From: Holothuria scabra
Taxonomy: Eukaryota; Echinodermata; Holothuroidea; Aspidochirotida; Holothuriidae
Length of the DNA stretch: 64,000 nt
Assembly (NCBI GenBank): GCA_037179385.1
Contig: CM074188.1
Coordinates: 23,763,318 to 23,827,317 of the forward strand
Reading direction: 5' to 3'
Made by a program: the position numbers and the translations under genes. The notes beneath the pieces were generated by a model, which was not told the DNA's origin, did not search any database, and saw nothing but the letters and a program-made list of their open reading frames with translations. Positions 12,901 through 23,290 of the stretch are shown piece after piece. Positions within the stretch are counted from its first letter, which is position 1; each line of letters opens with the position of its first letter.

Positions 12901-15900
12901 AACATGATAACACTCAATGGGTTACATTCCATAGGTTTACAAGGAGCTATTCCAGGATGCTGCAGTGCAATGGTTTTGTGGCAAAAATCATATGTAGATA
13001 GCAATTGACCCTTTTCCAAATAGCAATCACAAAGGATTGTGGGAAAGGTTTTAGGTATGCATAAATTTTGTCAATGACATTTTACTGTAGCAAAAAATAA
13101 TGCACACAAACATTCTGTCCCATAATCCTTTGCAAAAGCTGTTTGGAAAAGTGTCTATGGTAAAGTACAGTTTCACTTCAAAAACATGCTTATAGGAGGG
13201 GTTTAAGTATAATGATGATAATAATAATTCCTGTGGGTAAGACACCATGTCTAACCATAAAGCCACTACCAGCTACCTCAACCAAGCTGAAAGTATTGCA
13301 GTCATGCTTTGTTATTATTAAGATATCAATAGCAGGAATAATAGAAATTTGCTATTATGTTATGTACAACAACAGCAATAAAGCATGTCTCCAGCCCCTG
13401 CAGCTTGGATGAAGCAGCTGAAACTGATGTTTTGGCAGAGTACCTTCAAGAATAAAGAGGTTTTTATAGGATACAGCAATTCTAAAATACACCCCTGGTA
13501 AATCACACAAGGAGATCTTGAGAGAACCATACATTTGGCCACATCTTCACACCCAACCAACCCCAAAAGCCACACGTTGAAACCAAGATCACTCTGTATT
13601 AATTGTCATGCTAAATATTTATAAAATTTGTCCAGTAAATCATCTGTACAGAATAAATCCTGCAGTTGTCTGGAAAGACTGCTTTCAAAGTAATTTCAAC
13701 ATTTTCAATAAAGCATGACTGCGTCGCTACAACAGTTAATGAACTAAGCTTCTAACAGAATGGTTCAAGTGAAAATATGATAGAAATTACACTTCTATTT
13801 CTTTTCCCTTTTACATCTGCCCACAAAACAACTTAAAGCCCTAGATATATGAGATAGCAAAGGTTTGCCTGGTTTGTTGGTTGACACTTGCACTCAAATC
13901 ATTACACAATCAAATTCAATTAAGTCTGAGAAGCCAGTTAGTTGGTTAGTTCGTGAGGTGAGGTTTTACAGCTCAGTTTCTAACCGATTTATTTAAGTTG
14001 AGCCCTTTTATGAATTGTGGCTCACTGGCTTGTTTTACTTTCTGCAGTGCTTATGCTGGGCACAAAGCACAATGTCACCAGGATTCATCCTCAAGTCAGC
14101 AGCATGACCTGGTCAGGAGTCAAACTCAAGACCTCTTGGCTGCAAGCTGGTGCTCTGACCACTTGACCATGAGGTCACTTTAGCTTTATAACAAGATTTC
14201 TAAAAAGAATGCAAATTTGATACTGGTAGAAGAAGAAGAAGGAAGCGACGCCTGATTACCAAGATCCTGCTGTAGATTGAACTCCACCAAGACGGCAATG
14301 GGGTAAGGATCTGATGGATGTATCTCGTGCATCTTAGCACATTCCCTCTCAACAACGGCATATCCTCTCTGAAACAGAAATAAAACATTTCATATCTGTA
14401 TGTAATAATCATTTACCAATTATTTTTATAATTTTTCCCAAGGGGGGAACAGGGCTTATGCACCTACACCACTGCGTTAAGCATCTCTCTGGTTTTACAT
14501 CCAGACATCAATTTTACAAAAATCATTACTACAGTGCTTTTGTGCATGTTTTGGTAAGGCAATGACTGCCTTTGATCATTTCCATTCAGTGAGATGTGCT
14601 GACATCACATGCGTAATATCTATACAAATGACACCATGTAAGTTTAAAGGGCAAAGCAGTGGCCCCAATCTTTGTTTGAAACAACAGCTAAACATAACAA
14701 ATTTTCTGTTTCTTCCTCTTCCAAGTAGCTTTCACGATGGTTCATGGCTTAAATAACACATACTCAACATGAATTTAGCATTCACTTCTAGGAAATTTCA
14801 CAACTGAGCGAGACAATTATTGTCAAATTATTCTCAAAGGCCATTAATGGGACAAGATAGTCTGCTACACTAAGATTCAAGTTGGGATGACTAAATTTTC
14901 CCTTAAAAAAGCTCATTGAGTTGATATCCATAACTTAATGAGAATGCTAAAAGGTCACTTCCACGTGAAAATGCTTAAAGTTAGCATAATGGTTCAGGTT
15001 TCATATCCAATAGTCATGGAAAAGGTTTATATTTTGATTTTTGTGGTGTCCTGACTTGTAACAGATTTTTGCATTGGATTGACCATTTGTCGTTGGTATG
15101 TGAAGAAAACTTAACAGCTTGGGAAAAATTTTGTTGAATTTCATGAACCAACTCAATGAGCCTCTTTTAAAGAATAGTTCAAAACCAACCTTACTTGTGA
15201 TATGTTAAAGAGGAACAAATTTTGAACATTCTGGTGAAATTTTCATTTACTTCTCATATTCGACTTCAGATACTAGCAATTGAATGTGACAAATTTTCTA
15301 CATAGAATGAACTTGAAACAAGCAGATGTGATGTCATCGATTCCCTTTGTTGGCCAATTTTTGTTTTTCTTAACAATATACCACCAAATTCATGCAACTG
15401 AACTCTAAATACATTGATGCCATAAGCGCATCCTGAGCGATGGAATTTTTACATCACATATATTTTTATAAAGCATTAGGGGGATAGGGCATAACTTATC
15501 AATTCAAGGTCAAAATATTAGGATGAAAAATAAAGAAAAACAAAACATGGGCCAACAATGTGAATCCGTGACATAGCACCTGCTTGCTTCAAGTTCAGTC
15601 TTTATAGAAAATGTGTCAACTCCAGTAGCCAATATCTCGGAAACCAAACATGGGATAAGAATGAAACTTTCACCAGAATGAGTGTTCCCCTTCAGCATAG
15701 CAAACAAATATTGTTCTAGACCATTTTTTTTAAATGTTCTAAAATACAATGAAAATTGTTTTGCCTTGTAATACCATAAAAATCTATGGTACCTTCAAAA
15801 TAAAGTCAATATACTCCTTGTGGTACTTCTGTTTTTCTTCAGTTTTTGCCAAGTCACTATTCAAGATAAGCTGAAAAGATGCTTCAATCTAAAAGTGTGA

Positions 15901-18900
15901 AAAGAAAAAATTCACAAAATAACACCATTATGTGTGTTTTCTAATTTTATGAATATTATCGACATCATTGAAATAAATGGTCACAGCTGCCTGACATCGT
16001 TCCATAGCTTGGCATGGAGTAAGAATGTTGAAACCTCAAATAAAAAAAAATACAATACAAGGTTATAACTTAATGAAACAAATATATATTTCATTAAAAA
16101 CGCACTATCTCTAGATCTTTAAATGCTAGCATCCATCAAACTCTAATGAATCTCAAACTTCAAAAAGCCCAGTTTATACTTCTAAGCTACAAAAACATAA
16201 GAGCCATGTATGGTTATACACCAATCAAATGTAAGATACACCCTCTTACATTTGGGAAGAAGTTAGTCAAATATGTGTCATATTCATCTGAGTTGTAGAG
16301 CAGGGGTGAGTCAAATAGGGGTCATATTCATCTGAGTTGTAGAGCAGGGGTGGGTCAAATAGGGGTCATATTCATCTGAGTTGTGATGCAGGGGTGAGTC
16401 AAATAGGGGTCATATTCATCTGAGTTGTGATGCAGGGGTGAGTCAAATAGGAGTCATATTATAACATATCTGAGTTGTGGTCAGAAGTGTGTCAAAATTC
16501 TTCAGATCAAACAAAAATGTGTGGTATGTTTCTGTAATATTTTACAGCCAATGGAGAAGTGCAATAAGGTCTATGAAATGTTGAGTGCATTGGGTAACAT
16601 AGAGGTGAGTTAATGCACAAAAATGTTTGATTTTCTGATAAACCGAAACAGGGGTGAATCAAATATGGGTCATATTCATCAGAGTTGTGATGCAGGTGCG
16701 AGTCAAATAGGGGTCATATTCATCTGAATTACGATGCAGGGGTGTGTCAAATATGTGTCATATTCATCTGAGTTGTGGTCAGGAGTGTGTCAAAATTCTT
16801 CAAATCAAACAAAAAAGTGTGGTATGTTTCTGTAATATTTTACAGCCAATGGAGAAGTGCAACAAGTTCTACGAAATGTTGGGTGCATTGGGTAACACAA
16901 AGGTGAACTAATGCACAAAAATGTTTGATGTTTCTGATAAATGCACCTATCCTGGAGGTTAGAGAGTTGTGTCCTACAATTGCTAAAAGCATAGCACTTT
17001 GGTCTTCCTGGCACATCACAGAAATAACTTGGATTACTTATATAATCCTTACTTGTTCTTTAAATGAATCTTGTAAGCTTTTCTTGAGAGATGATAAATC
17101 GACACACTGCATATGAAGCTCAAGTAGTACTCTTTTGTCAGAACATTTACTGGTTGTAATGACCTTGCAAAGCTCTGTCAATGCCTTTAGATGAAGAAAA
17201 AAAAGACCATTCAAGTAAATCTTTTTTCAAATAGGAATTAAAAGGGGCATGGGACATATTTTTGATACAGGACAATTTTAAAAATTCACCCAGTATGTCT
17301 GAATTCCTTGTACTTTCCACATAATTTGACAAATTTACCAAGGCTTACTTCAGAACAGTATCACTGGTAAAATGTATACAGAACCTTGAAAAATAGGAGA
17401 AAAGTTCTTATAATTTTAACATACAGCTAATTGAAGTAAGGTAGCATGGTAGGCTTATCTTCAAAAATTTGACAAACCCATTGGGATGGGAATCTATGAA
17501 CCCTGTTACTTACCCATTAATGCCCACAATAATTGTTTAGAAAAAAACTAACAGAGCCCACTGTAACTCTTACCAGTAGAGATGAGGTTTAATGGCTCTG
17601 TTTCTTACCAACTGGTTTAAGGTTGGCCAGCCACCGCCTTTTTTCCAGCTGTGGCTCACTTGCTTGTTTTCTCTACCCCATTGCTTATGCTTAGCAAACA
17701 CCAAGCATGATATTAGTAGGCTCATTTTTTTAGCCTTCTGTACCACCCAGCCAGGAGTCAGACCCAGACCTTCAAGTCCCATGTTCTCACTACTCAATCC
17801 TGCAGTCAGTTCCATTTCCCTTTTAGAGGATGACATCAGATGTAGCAGGTTGCTATACAATAATTTAGGTTAACTCTCCTAAATGTATGGATATACAACA
17901 AAAACAGACTGAGAAAATGATTCATGTATGCAACTTCAAGAAATATGTTATAGAACAACTACCTGTTCTGTCTTTCCTTCTTCTTTCAAACTCTGAATCA
18001 GTTTCTGGACAATTTTCATCCATTTTGTATCATCCTTTCCATCATATATTTTCATCAGCTGTGGGTATGTCTCAACAAGAGCTACTTTGTGTTCTGGATT
18101 CTGACTCTTTTCATACAAACTGCAGAGGCCCTGTGTATCAAAAGAAAAGAAATGGAGAGACTATAACCAGTCTTGACCATACATGTCAATACTCATCTTC
18201 CCAACTGATCCAGTGAGGTGGATCTTGATCTACTGAGGTAGATCAAACTCTAATGGGAATGCAGATCAAAAACACTCACTCAAAATCAAAAACCATGATT
18301 TTGATCGATTCCCCAGGGTTGATCAGATCGACCTTGCTGGATCAAAGTTTGTAATAGGAACACAATCAGAAGATCAAGTGACCCCAGGTCTCCGGTTCAT
18401 TAATTGATTATTATGTAAAACAATGTAATGCGAGTTTTAAACATTGGTGACCTTTTCGCACTTCCGCATTGTGTTCATATCCCAAGTTGATCTACCTCAC
18501 TCACTCAAATGGGAATGCAACTCTGGATCAAGGCAATTAATGTTGATCTACCTCAGTGGATCAAGATCCATCTCGCTGGATCACATAAGAACACAGATAA
18601 TATGTGAACATGTTTAACCACAGTATCAATAGACCAATCTGAAGATTCAAGTAAAGGTTTGCTTCATTTGGTTACAACTGGTCATAAAGAGGGCAAAAGC
18701 TTTGAAGTTTACAAAGGGTGATTTATCTAAAGTGGCCCCCTGTAACCTCTGCTTTATCCCATCAGCGAGCAGGAAGATCTTTGCTTTAGATCGCAGGACA
18801 ATTGATTTCCTTATCTTTGCTTATACTTGGGTGATTTCCAACTACTTTGGTGATTGGTACCAATCCAGGGTCCCGTTCAAAATGCCTGATTTGTCGAGTA

Positions 18901-20946
18901 CGTGGTTAATAGAGTTCTAAAATAACTATCTTTGTAATGGAGTAAATCTGTTTTAATATTTCAGTTCCTTGTTTACCTGTTTCATTAATGATTACATAAA
19001 AAAAAATAAAAATACCTCTTTATTTACTGAATATGAGAGTTCAGCATTGCTTCTAGACATCGAAATTAAGAAGATTTAAGGTGATGTACTCCACTAATGG
19101 CCGATTTCACTAGCTGCTCAGATTTGTCTATTTTTATAGGAAAGGACGTATTTCAGTTGGATCTCTCTTTGCTATTAAATAATATTCCCATTTCTCATTT
19201 CACAGAGTCATTCTCCAACCAAATATTCCAGATATTTTCTCTGTCCTGACATCCTTTTATCAAAGCCTGCTTTGACAACCAATCTTCTGTTGCTGGTATT
19301 ACTTTTACAGAAAATCTGGTTCATGGTGAAAGATGAAAGTGTTACTCATGCTCATCAGCTTTATAGTTTGCAAGGGCCTACCTTCTCTGCTCTCTCCTAC
19401 CCTTGAAGGAGAAATCTACCATAGAATTTCATTTTCACATGTAAAAAAGAAACCAAGCCTACAGTGCACAAAATGGTAAAACTTCCATTCAAATTGGACA
19501 TATATTTCAGGAGACATCAGCAAATGAAGCTTCCAGATTTGTGTTTCAAAGTCAATTTGAAGCACTCACATATGACATCATGTCCTCACATTACTGAATT
19601 GTATTTTATTTTTTCTAACTTAACTACCAATTCTCTCCTCAACAATCCCATTTTATCAGAATGCAATTTTGTAAGAGGTATGAGAATTTTACAAAGTTTA
19701 CCTTCCCTACTGAAAGAAAACAAACAAAGCTTTCTTTGTCAATATGGGGAAGTGTTGTAAACTCTACTGCCTTCAGGATTAATGTGGAATATGAATTTGT
19801 TAACTTTATTCGCCAATATCTTGAGAAATGTAGGTCCTATTTGAATCAAACTTCCACCAAACTGTGTAGGTTTTAGTTCCTCTTCCTTTCATAGAACTTG
19901 CTTTTATGCAAAAGTCACACAACAGTGACTTTTATTTAAAAAATCCCACCCAATTTTTTTTTCTAAACTTGACTTAATATTGTACTATATTCTAACTTTG
20001 TACTACCATAAACTCCAACTTGTGCTAATGCTAAATGTGCCTCATGATATGCTGTTCTGCTATCATTACATCACTTCACAGAGAGATATTTGTTTATATC
20101 TGTTCAAAAACCAATTAGGTTTTGCATGCATGTGTAACAAATGCTGATGCTGGCTTGGATATTTATAAAGTGAAAAAGAACTATACAAGAAACAACTATT
20201 TTTGTTGATAGTTACTAGGAAGGTCATAACCAAACTCCCTTAGATCTGAGTCAAAATAAATTAATTTTGGTGATCTGCCACACACTGATGGCTTTCTCCA
20301 TGTTAATCATAACCCTTTAATACAAACCTGCCATGCTAACTCCTGACCAGGGTCAGCATCAATTGCTTTTTTGTAAGCTGCAATGCCCTGATCTGGTTGA
20401 CCAAGCTCTGTGGCTGCCACACCAACGAACACCAGTCCATTGTAATGACTTTTGTCTTCTTTCAAAACAATCTACAACCACAGAGAATGAAAAGTAAAAA
20501 TTATAAACATCATACTACTTGAAAGGTGAAATGATGTCAATTGCATCTGAAACAATTTTATTTCCAGTTTCTTCATAATTAAATTACACTCTGAAACCCA
20601 AAGAACCATGACTATTTTACTGAGAAAGAATGGTGGCTATGCCGTATAACATTGTGGATGAGGAACCAAGTCGTATAATATTGTGTACACCTTACCCTAG
20701 TTTAAAGAAAACTTTAATGTGTACAGAATTAATGATAAAAAAGTCTTATTGACATTGACATATTGATATTGCTAACCACTGGTTGTGTCGTCACTGAGAA
20801 CTATCTATACAACTTAAGGGGACGATACTGTAACATACCTTGCAGAATTTAATAGCTTCTTTGTACTGTTTGTTTTTTATGGCTTCCTTCGCACTCTTCA
20901 GAGCTGCTTTAGCCTCCTTGCTGAGAGAAGTCTTGCCTGATGCCAT
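852..20946 (-). CDS. SKIC3: SKIC3 (TTC37), SKI complex TPR scaffold; N-terminal 677 codons, 18 exons
   Basis: SKIC3 is the tetratricopeptide scaffold of the cytosolic SKI complex (with helicase SKIC2 and WD40 protein SKIC8), which feeds mRNA to the exosome for 3'-5' decay. I joined these exons (high to low coordinate): 20839-20946, 20328-20471, 17963-18130, 17053-17184, 15793-15888, 14260-14368, 12334-12474, 12042-12143, 10236-10468, 9358-9470, 9013-9139, 7906-7985, 5911-6010, 5454-5578, 5266-5301, 2178-2262, 1639-1670, 852-952. All have GT-AG borders and matching phases; total 2,032 nt. The start [20 protein letters not shown] aligns with the vertebrate N-terminus, and later blocks such as [14 protein letters not shown] and NYVPALK are near-identical to the family. 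Human SKIC3 is about 1,560 residues, so more than half of the protein lies beyond the left edge. TPR helices recur from residue about 20 onward. The identification is firm; exon borders are read by eye. Confidence 0.93.
1259..1506 (-). mobile_element. tRNA-derived SINE, family A, copy 1
   Basis: On the minus strand the element starts with an A-box-like TGATCAAGTGGTCAGACC and a B-box-like GGGAGTTGGAGTC, followed by a body ending in TCTAACCTAACC. The family is recognised from full copies at 6241, 13943, 21706 and 61206. Intronic in SKIC3, sense to the gene. Confidence 0.75.
1639..1670 (-). CDS. SKIC3: SKIC3 exon 17 (32-nt microexon)
   Basis: [10 protein letters not shown] plus 2 nt. It is predicted because exon 16 ends phase 0 and exon 18 needs phase 2. 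This segment alone supplies AG, GT (GTAAGG) and the right length, and it makes the spliced protein exactly as long as the family between ALE and IKQ. Its polypyrimidine tract is built from a TTTTA microsatellite. Confidence 0.72.
1683..1730. repeat. (AAAAT)n microsatellite
   Basis: Run of TAAAA units, on the minus strand the TTTTA tract just upstream of the AG of SKIC3 exon 17. Confidence 0.95.
2178..2262 (-). CDS. SKIC3: SKIC3 exon 16
   Basis: Residues 605-633. [20 protein letters not shown] then RVFTRALE matches [20 protein letters not shown] in vertebrates. Phase 2 to 0. The intron before it (2263-5265) holds the large DR1 array. Confidence 0.93.
2936..5196. repeat. 145-bp tandem array with DR1 sites, right copy
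   Basis: Exact TGACCTTTGACCT at 3544, 3679, 3823, 3968, 4112, 4257, 4406, 4551, 4696, 4841 and 4986 (mostly 144-145 bp apart), preceded by degenerate copies at 3109, 3261 and 3399. It ends in the same CA-rich tract and GCCATCATGAATGCATAGGT motif as the left array. The outer sequence GGTTTCGATGATA at 2936-2948 is nearly inverted at 5184-5196, so the whole may be one transposable element with internal tandem repeats. It fills most of SKIC3 intron 15. Confidence 0.85.
5266..5301 (-). CDS. SKIC3: SKIC3 exon 15 (36 nt)
   Basis: [12 protein letters not shown], matching [12 protein letters not shown] of the family. Two AG acceptors lie 7 nt apart (TTTCAG/TTTTCAG/TGTG); only the upstream one keeps the frame. 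The exon sits about 70 bp from the end of the 145-bp repeat array in the next intron. Confidence 0.88.
5454..5578 (-). CDS. SKIC3: SKIC3 exon 14
   Basis: Residues 552-592 plus 2 nt. [20 protein letters not shown] is the best conserved block of the gene in this window, almost identical to vertebrate SKIC3. Phase 0 to 2. Confidence 0.94.
5911..6010 (-). CDS. SKIC3: SKIC3 exon 13
   Basis: Residues 518-551. [20 protein letters not shown] then [13 protein letters not shown], a canonical TPR (CYRKAFELD-type) unit. Phase 2 to 0. Confidence 0.92.
6241..6476 (-). mobile_element. SINE family A, copy 2
   Basis: Full-length copy, shared blocks GTGGCTCACTGGCTTGTTTT and CCATTTTTAAAGTC; tRNA-like head at the right end (minus orientation). 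In SKIC3 intron 12. Confidence 0.75.
7906..7985 (-). CDS. SKIC3: SKIC3 exon 12
   Basis: Residues 492-517 plus 2 nt. [20 protein letters not shown] aligns with [20 protein letters not shown] of vertebrates. Phase 0 to 2. Confidence 0.92.
8473..8680 (-). mobile_element. SINE family A, copy 3 (head lost)
   Basis: Body and tail recognisable (GTAGGTTCCATTTTTACAGT), divergent middle; the tRNA-like head is missing and a family B SINE abuts it directly at about 8683, consistent with a nested insertion. Confidence 0.65.
8683..8930 (-). mobile_element. SINE family B, copy 1 (with tRNA-like head)
   Basis: On the minus strand starts with TGGTCTAATTGGTAAAGC, a clear tRNA A-box region, followed by a domain containing CCCACAGTATTTCCCACCTG and a tail. 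Other copies at 12531, 39377 and 63521 lack the head. Confidence 0.7.
9013..9139 (-). CDS. SKIC3: SKIC3 exon 11
   Basis: Residues 449-491. [20 protein letters not shown] then SKCLESLLK; corresponds to the family block [20 protein letters not shown]. Phase 2 to 0. Confidence 0.92.
9358..9470 (-). CDS. SKIC3: SKIC3 exon 10
   Basis: Residues 412-448 plus 2 nt. [20 protein letters not shown] matches the vertebrate block around [20 protein letters not shown]. Phase 0 to 2. Confidence 0.9.
10236..10468 (-). CDS. SKIC3: SKIC3 exon 9
   Basis: Residues 334-411, the largest SKIC3 exon here. Contains [39 protein letters not shown]. The donor is read as GAG/GTGAAG, giving phase 0, which is required by exon 10. 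Confidence 0.88.
10880..11260. mobile_element. Degenerate copy of the GATC-TIR MITE family
   Basis: Shares CTAATGGGAATGCAGATCAA, GATCAAAGTTTGCAATGTGA and ATGTGATCCCAGGT blocks with the better preserved element at 18207-18582, in the same order. Ends are eroded, so the borders are approximate. Confidence 0.55.
12042..12143 (-). CDS. SKIC3: SKIC3 exon 8
   Basis: Residues 300-333. [20 protein letters not shown] then [14 protein letters not shown]; the [10 protein letters not shown] block is a TPR helix A. Phase 1 to 1. Confidence 0.88.
12334..12474 (-). CDS. SKIC3: SKIC3 exon 7
   Basis: Residues 253-299. [20 protein letters not shown] then [18 protein letters not shown]: a TPR unit with the usual pair of amphipathic helices. 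Phase 1 to 1. Confidence 0.88.
12531..12700 (-). mobile_element. SINE family B, copy 2 (headless)
   Basis: Shares GAGTTAGATGAGATTTAAA, the CACACCAACA motif and ATACCGTGGGCATATTCTAC with the other copies. In SKIC3 intron 6. Confidence 0.65.
13007..13155. mobile_element. Short palindromic MITE, copy 1
   Basis: About 149 bp whose first ~38 bp (GACCCTTTTCCAAATAGC..., CACAAAGGATTGTGGGA) are inverted at the end (TCCCATAATCCTTTGCAAAA...). Copies at 34381 and 41685. In SKIC3 intron 6. Confidence 0.7.
13943..14176 (-). mobile_element. SINE family A, copy 4
   Basis: Full copy with head motif TCAAGTGGTCAGAGCACCAG on the minus strand; in SKIC3 intron 6. Confidence 0.75.
14260..14368 (-). CDS. SKIC3: SKIC3 exon 6
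   Basis: 36 codons plus 1 nt, residues 217-252. [20 protein letters not shown] then [14 protein letters not shown]. Ends phase 1 and joins exon 7 to make the D codon. Confidence 0.88.
14950..15330. repeat. Dispersed repeat, inverted relative to 53045-53380
   Basis: Blocks AAAGGTCACTTCCACGTGAA, GATTGACCATTTGTCGTTGG and CCAACTCAATGAGCC recur in reverse complement and reverse order in a DENND4 intron near 53.05-53.38 kb. Identity of the family is unknown. Confidence 0.6.
15793..15888 (-). CDS. SKIC3: SKIC3 exon 5
   Basis: 32 codons, phase 0 to 0, residues 185-216. [20 protein letters not shown] then [12 protein letters not shown]; a helical segment equivalent to the vertebrate stretch before the HQVLYRHFIQ block. 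Confidence 0.85.
16270..16945. repeat. 44-bp minisatellite inside a 304-bp duplication
   Basis: GTCATATTCATCTGAGTT starts at 16277, 16321, 16365 and 16409, with a divergent unit at 16453 (44-bp steps), then again at 16669, 16713 and 16757. The non-repeated sequence following each cluster (about 16480-16620 and 16785-16930) is also duplicated, offset 304 bp. In SKIC3 intron 4. Confidence 0.85.
17053..17184 (-). CDS. SKIC3: SKIC3 exon 4
   Basis: 44 codons, phase 0 to 0, residues 141-184. [20 protein letters not shown]; divergent in sequence but placed by phase and order between two well conserved exons. Confidence 0.85.
17579..17810 (-). mobile_element. SINE family A, copy 5
   Basis: Shares CAGCTGTGGCTCACTTGCTT and the tail; head region divergent. 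In SKIC3 intron 3. Confidence 0.7.
17963..18130 (-). CDS. SKIC3: SKIC3 exon 3
   Basis: 56 codons, phase 0 to 0, residues 85-140. [20 protein letters not shown] followed by a helix-rich stretch ending KEEGKTEQ; it corresponds to the ASLYEK region of vertebrate SKIC3. The 2.2 kb intron upstream holds a terminal-inverted-repeat element (18207-18582). Confidence 0.9.
18207..18582. mobile_element. MITE with 40-bp terminal inverted repeats (GATC family)
   Basis: The first 40 bp (18207-18246, beginning GATCCAGTGAGGTGGATC) and the last 40 bp (18543-18582) are reverse complements with 3 mismatches. No coding capacity. In SKIC3 intron 2. The target duplication is not clear. Confidence 0.8.
20328..20471 (-). 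CDS. SKIC3: SKIC3 exon 2
   Basis: 48 codons, phase 0 to 0, residues 37-84. TPR repeat with [18 protein letters not shown] and [17 protein letters not shown], typical alternating TPR A and B helices and closely matching vertebrate SKIC3. Confidence 0.93.
20839..20946 (-). CDS. SKIC3: SKIC3 exon 1 (start codon)
   Basis: Encodes residues 1-36. ATG is read from 20946; the donor GTATGT follows a phase-0 end at CK. It is the first helix pair of the N-terminal TPR ([17 protein letters not shown]). The family's known N-terminus aligns from about six residues after this ATG, and no earlier in-frame ATG is apparent in the 5' UTR segment. Confidence 0.93.
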
Positions 20947-21014
20947 GTTGATTTAACCTTCCAGATAGTTAAACTTGAATCCTGAAAGCATCACACTGAC
21001 ATGTGAGCAGTGGT
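20947..21014 (-). other. SKIC3: SKIC3 5' UTR segment with intron acceptor
   Basis: Upstream of the ATG, a pyrimidine-rich stretch ends in TCTTATAG at about 21015 on the minus strand, a good 3' splice site. It suggests that the 5' UTR is split and the first exon lies further right, possibly in the CpG-rich stretch at 25.1-25.3 kb. Confidence 0.45.
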
Positions 21015-22790
21015 CTATAAGAGAAAAAATATCTTAACAGTCATTTGCTTCTAAACAAAATACTGTATGTTAAACACAAGCAATTTTGGCTCATTTGAGG
21101 AGATTTGAGCATGTGTCTGAATGAATTGCATACTGTGATAAAGGGGCCTAACTACAGTAGTCACATTTTTAAGAGCATTTGGCTCCTTAATGAAATCATT
21201 AAGGCTGCAATAGTGTAATTAAATCACTAAACATTTTGTTCCAAAAACTTGCAATCGTTTAGCAATTAACTGAATTACCATGTTCATAAAAGTAGCTCCA
21301 AATACATCAGAATTTGCCCAGCCTAAGGCACCTGCACTGCTTGAGTCTCCATGAAACAACTCTTGCACCTGTACATTCATAGCAACAGCAGAATATTTAA
21401 AATGATAAAAATACAAACAATAAATTTGGGTTGTGCAACTTCGTACCTCCAAAACTTGTTAGCAGAAAACATGGTAGTGACTGTGGGGATAATAAGGGGG
21501 GTTTGCCAAGGACATCAAATGCAATTAATTGCAAGGAACATTTTCTTACAGGTGTGGTTGTTTAGCCATTAACCCCTCATGATCACAGCCTTAGACATCA
21601 TTTGGTCACACTGCTAGACCTAATCAGAAAGAAATGAAATTTGTACAGTAGGATGTGTTGAAGCTAAAAACATTCCCTGAATTACAGTAGTTAGTTGTAA
21701 AGTTATATTAGGTTTTATGGCTCAGTTTCTTTGGTTTAAGTTGGGCTGGCCACTGCCTTTTTCCAGTTGTGGCTGAGTGGTTTGTTTTCCCTACTCCAAT
21801 GTTGCTTCTGCTGGGCACCCAGTACAATTGCAGTGGGGACCATTTTTAAAGTCTTCAACATGACCTGGTCAGGAGTCAAGTTCCAGACCTCCAAGCTGCA
21901 AATCAGATGCTCTAACCATTTAACCATGCATTCAATAAGATATATAATATGTGAAGCCATGGGTCGGTGTTCCGATAATGCCTTAGCACTGCCATTAACT
22001 AGGAAAGTGCAATTCAAATTCAGTATACTTTTCATAAAATACCTCCACTTCTCACCAAGGTAAAAGGATGTTATGTAAAGTGTGCACACTGCCTCAATTT
22101 TTTTTTTCCTATATAATTAATGGTCCTATTTGCCCTTGAAATTTGAGGCTGTCTGAATGGCTAATGGCTTTGTCTGAGGATCTACAGTAGCACATACCTC
22201 CAATGTATAGTTCATAGCAAACAATGTTGCTAGATATTCCAAGCAGCAGTGTCAATATCATTTGAAATGGAATGCAAGGTTAAATTACTGTGCTGTGGAT
22301 GGCAGGACAGATTTCCCACAATGCACTTTATCTGAAGAAAAGTGCATGTCTTTAAAAAAAAGCTATTTTTTGAATGATTTATTCAATTAAGATGCAGTTT
22401 TTGTCTCCTAAGAGTAATTTTTGCTGCCAATCATGAAGACAGTGAATTTTGTCTCTGGAATATGCCTTTAGGGCCTAGGCTTAAAGTTACTACTAAAGAA
22501 AACTTTTCTAGGGTAAGGTTACTTTGAATGAAATAAAAAGGCAAATTTCATTTACAAGCTAGTTCTGGGATCTGTAAAAGGGTACTTTCTTTATAATTGT
22601 GGAAAAGTGGTTTGTAAAACTGATTATGCACAAAAAAAGAGTATAAACTAAACAATACTCCCCAATGACTGAGAAACACCTATTTGAACAAGAGGAGGCC
22701 TATAGTCAAATGGCTTTTTAGACATTTACATGATATTTTGGGAACAACTCAATATACATCTATTTGGCCAGTAAAAATGGAATATTTTTC
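21015..22790. other. Intergenic or 5' intron sequence left of the retroelement
   Basis: No coding signal of my own recognition apart from a SINE at 21706-21930. If the SKIC3 5' UTR starts at 25.1 kb, this is its first intron. Confidence 0.4.
21706..21930 (-). mobile_element. SINE family A, copy 6
   Basis: Contains CCAGTTGTGGCTGAGTGG, GACCATTTTTAAAGTCTTC and a tRNA-like head (AAATGGTTAGAGCATCTGAT on the minus strand). Confidence 0.75.
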
Positions 22791-22799
22791 AAAAATGTC

Positions 22800-23290
22800 C
22801 ATTGAGCTTCCACTTTTGAATGAAGACATGTACAGGCCCATACAGTATCAGTGATCGTTCATGAATATGACATGTATGGTTAATTTGTGTATATATTGTT
22901 TTTTCGAAAAATTTAGTCCACTGACCCTCCGCTTTTGAGTAGAAGCACAGCTGCAACTGCTGTGACCATTCATGAACTTGGGTTTTACGGACCAGTTTAA
23001 AACCAATTGGTTCAAGTTACGCCAGCCATGGCCTTTTACTTCTGTATGGAGGTACAGTTGCACTGACCACTTATGTTCTTGTGTTTTTCACAAAACAATG
23101 TGTTTGTGTGAATATTTTTGAAGAATTTTATAAATTAACTGAGCCTCCACTTTTGCGTGGAGGTGCAGTCACAGTTACTATTCATGAATTTGCAGTTTTT
23201 TGCAAAACCAACTATTTTAGAAGAATGTATTAATTTCACTGTGCCAAGTTCATGGTGCCAAGTTCACAGTGCCTCCCTTCTGGTTTCTAG
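22800..23290. repeat. Imperfect tandem repeat about 110-120 bp with SINE fragment
   Basis: Blocks of the type CCACTTTTGAGTGGAGGTGCAG and ACCATTCATGAA recur near 22809, 22928, 23039 and 23147. A fragment of SINE family A (about 22980-23035) lies inside. Borders are approximate. Confidence 0.5.
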
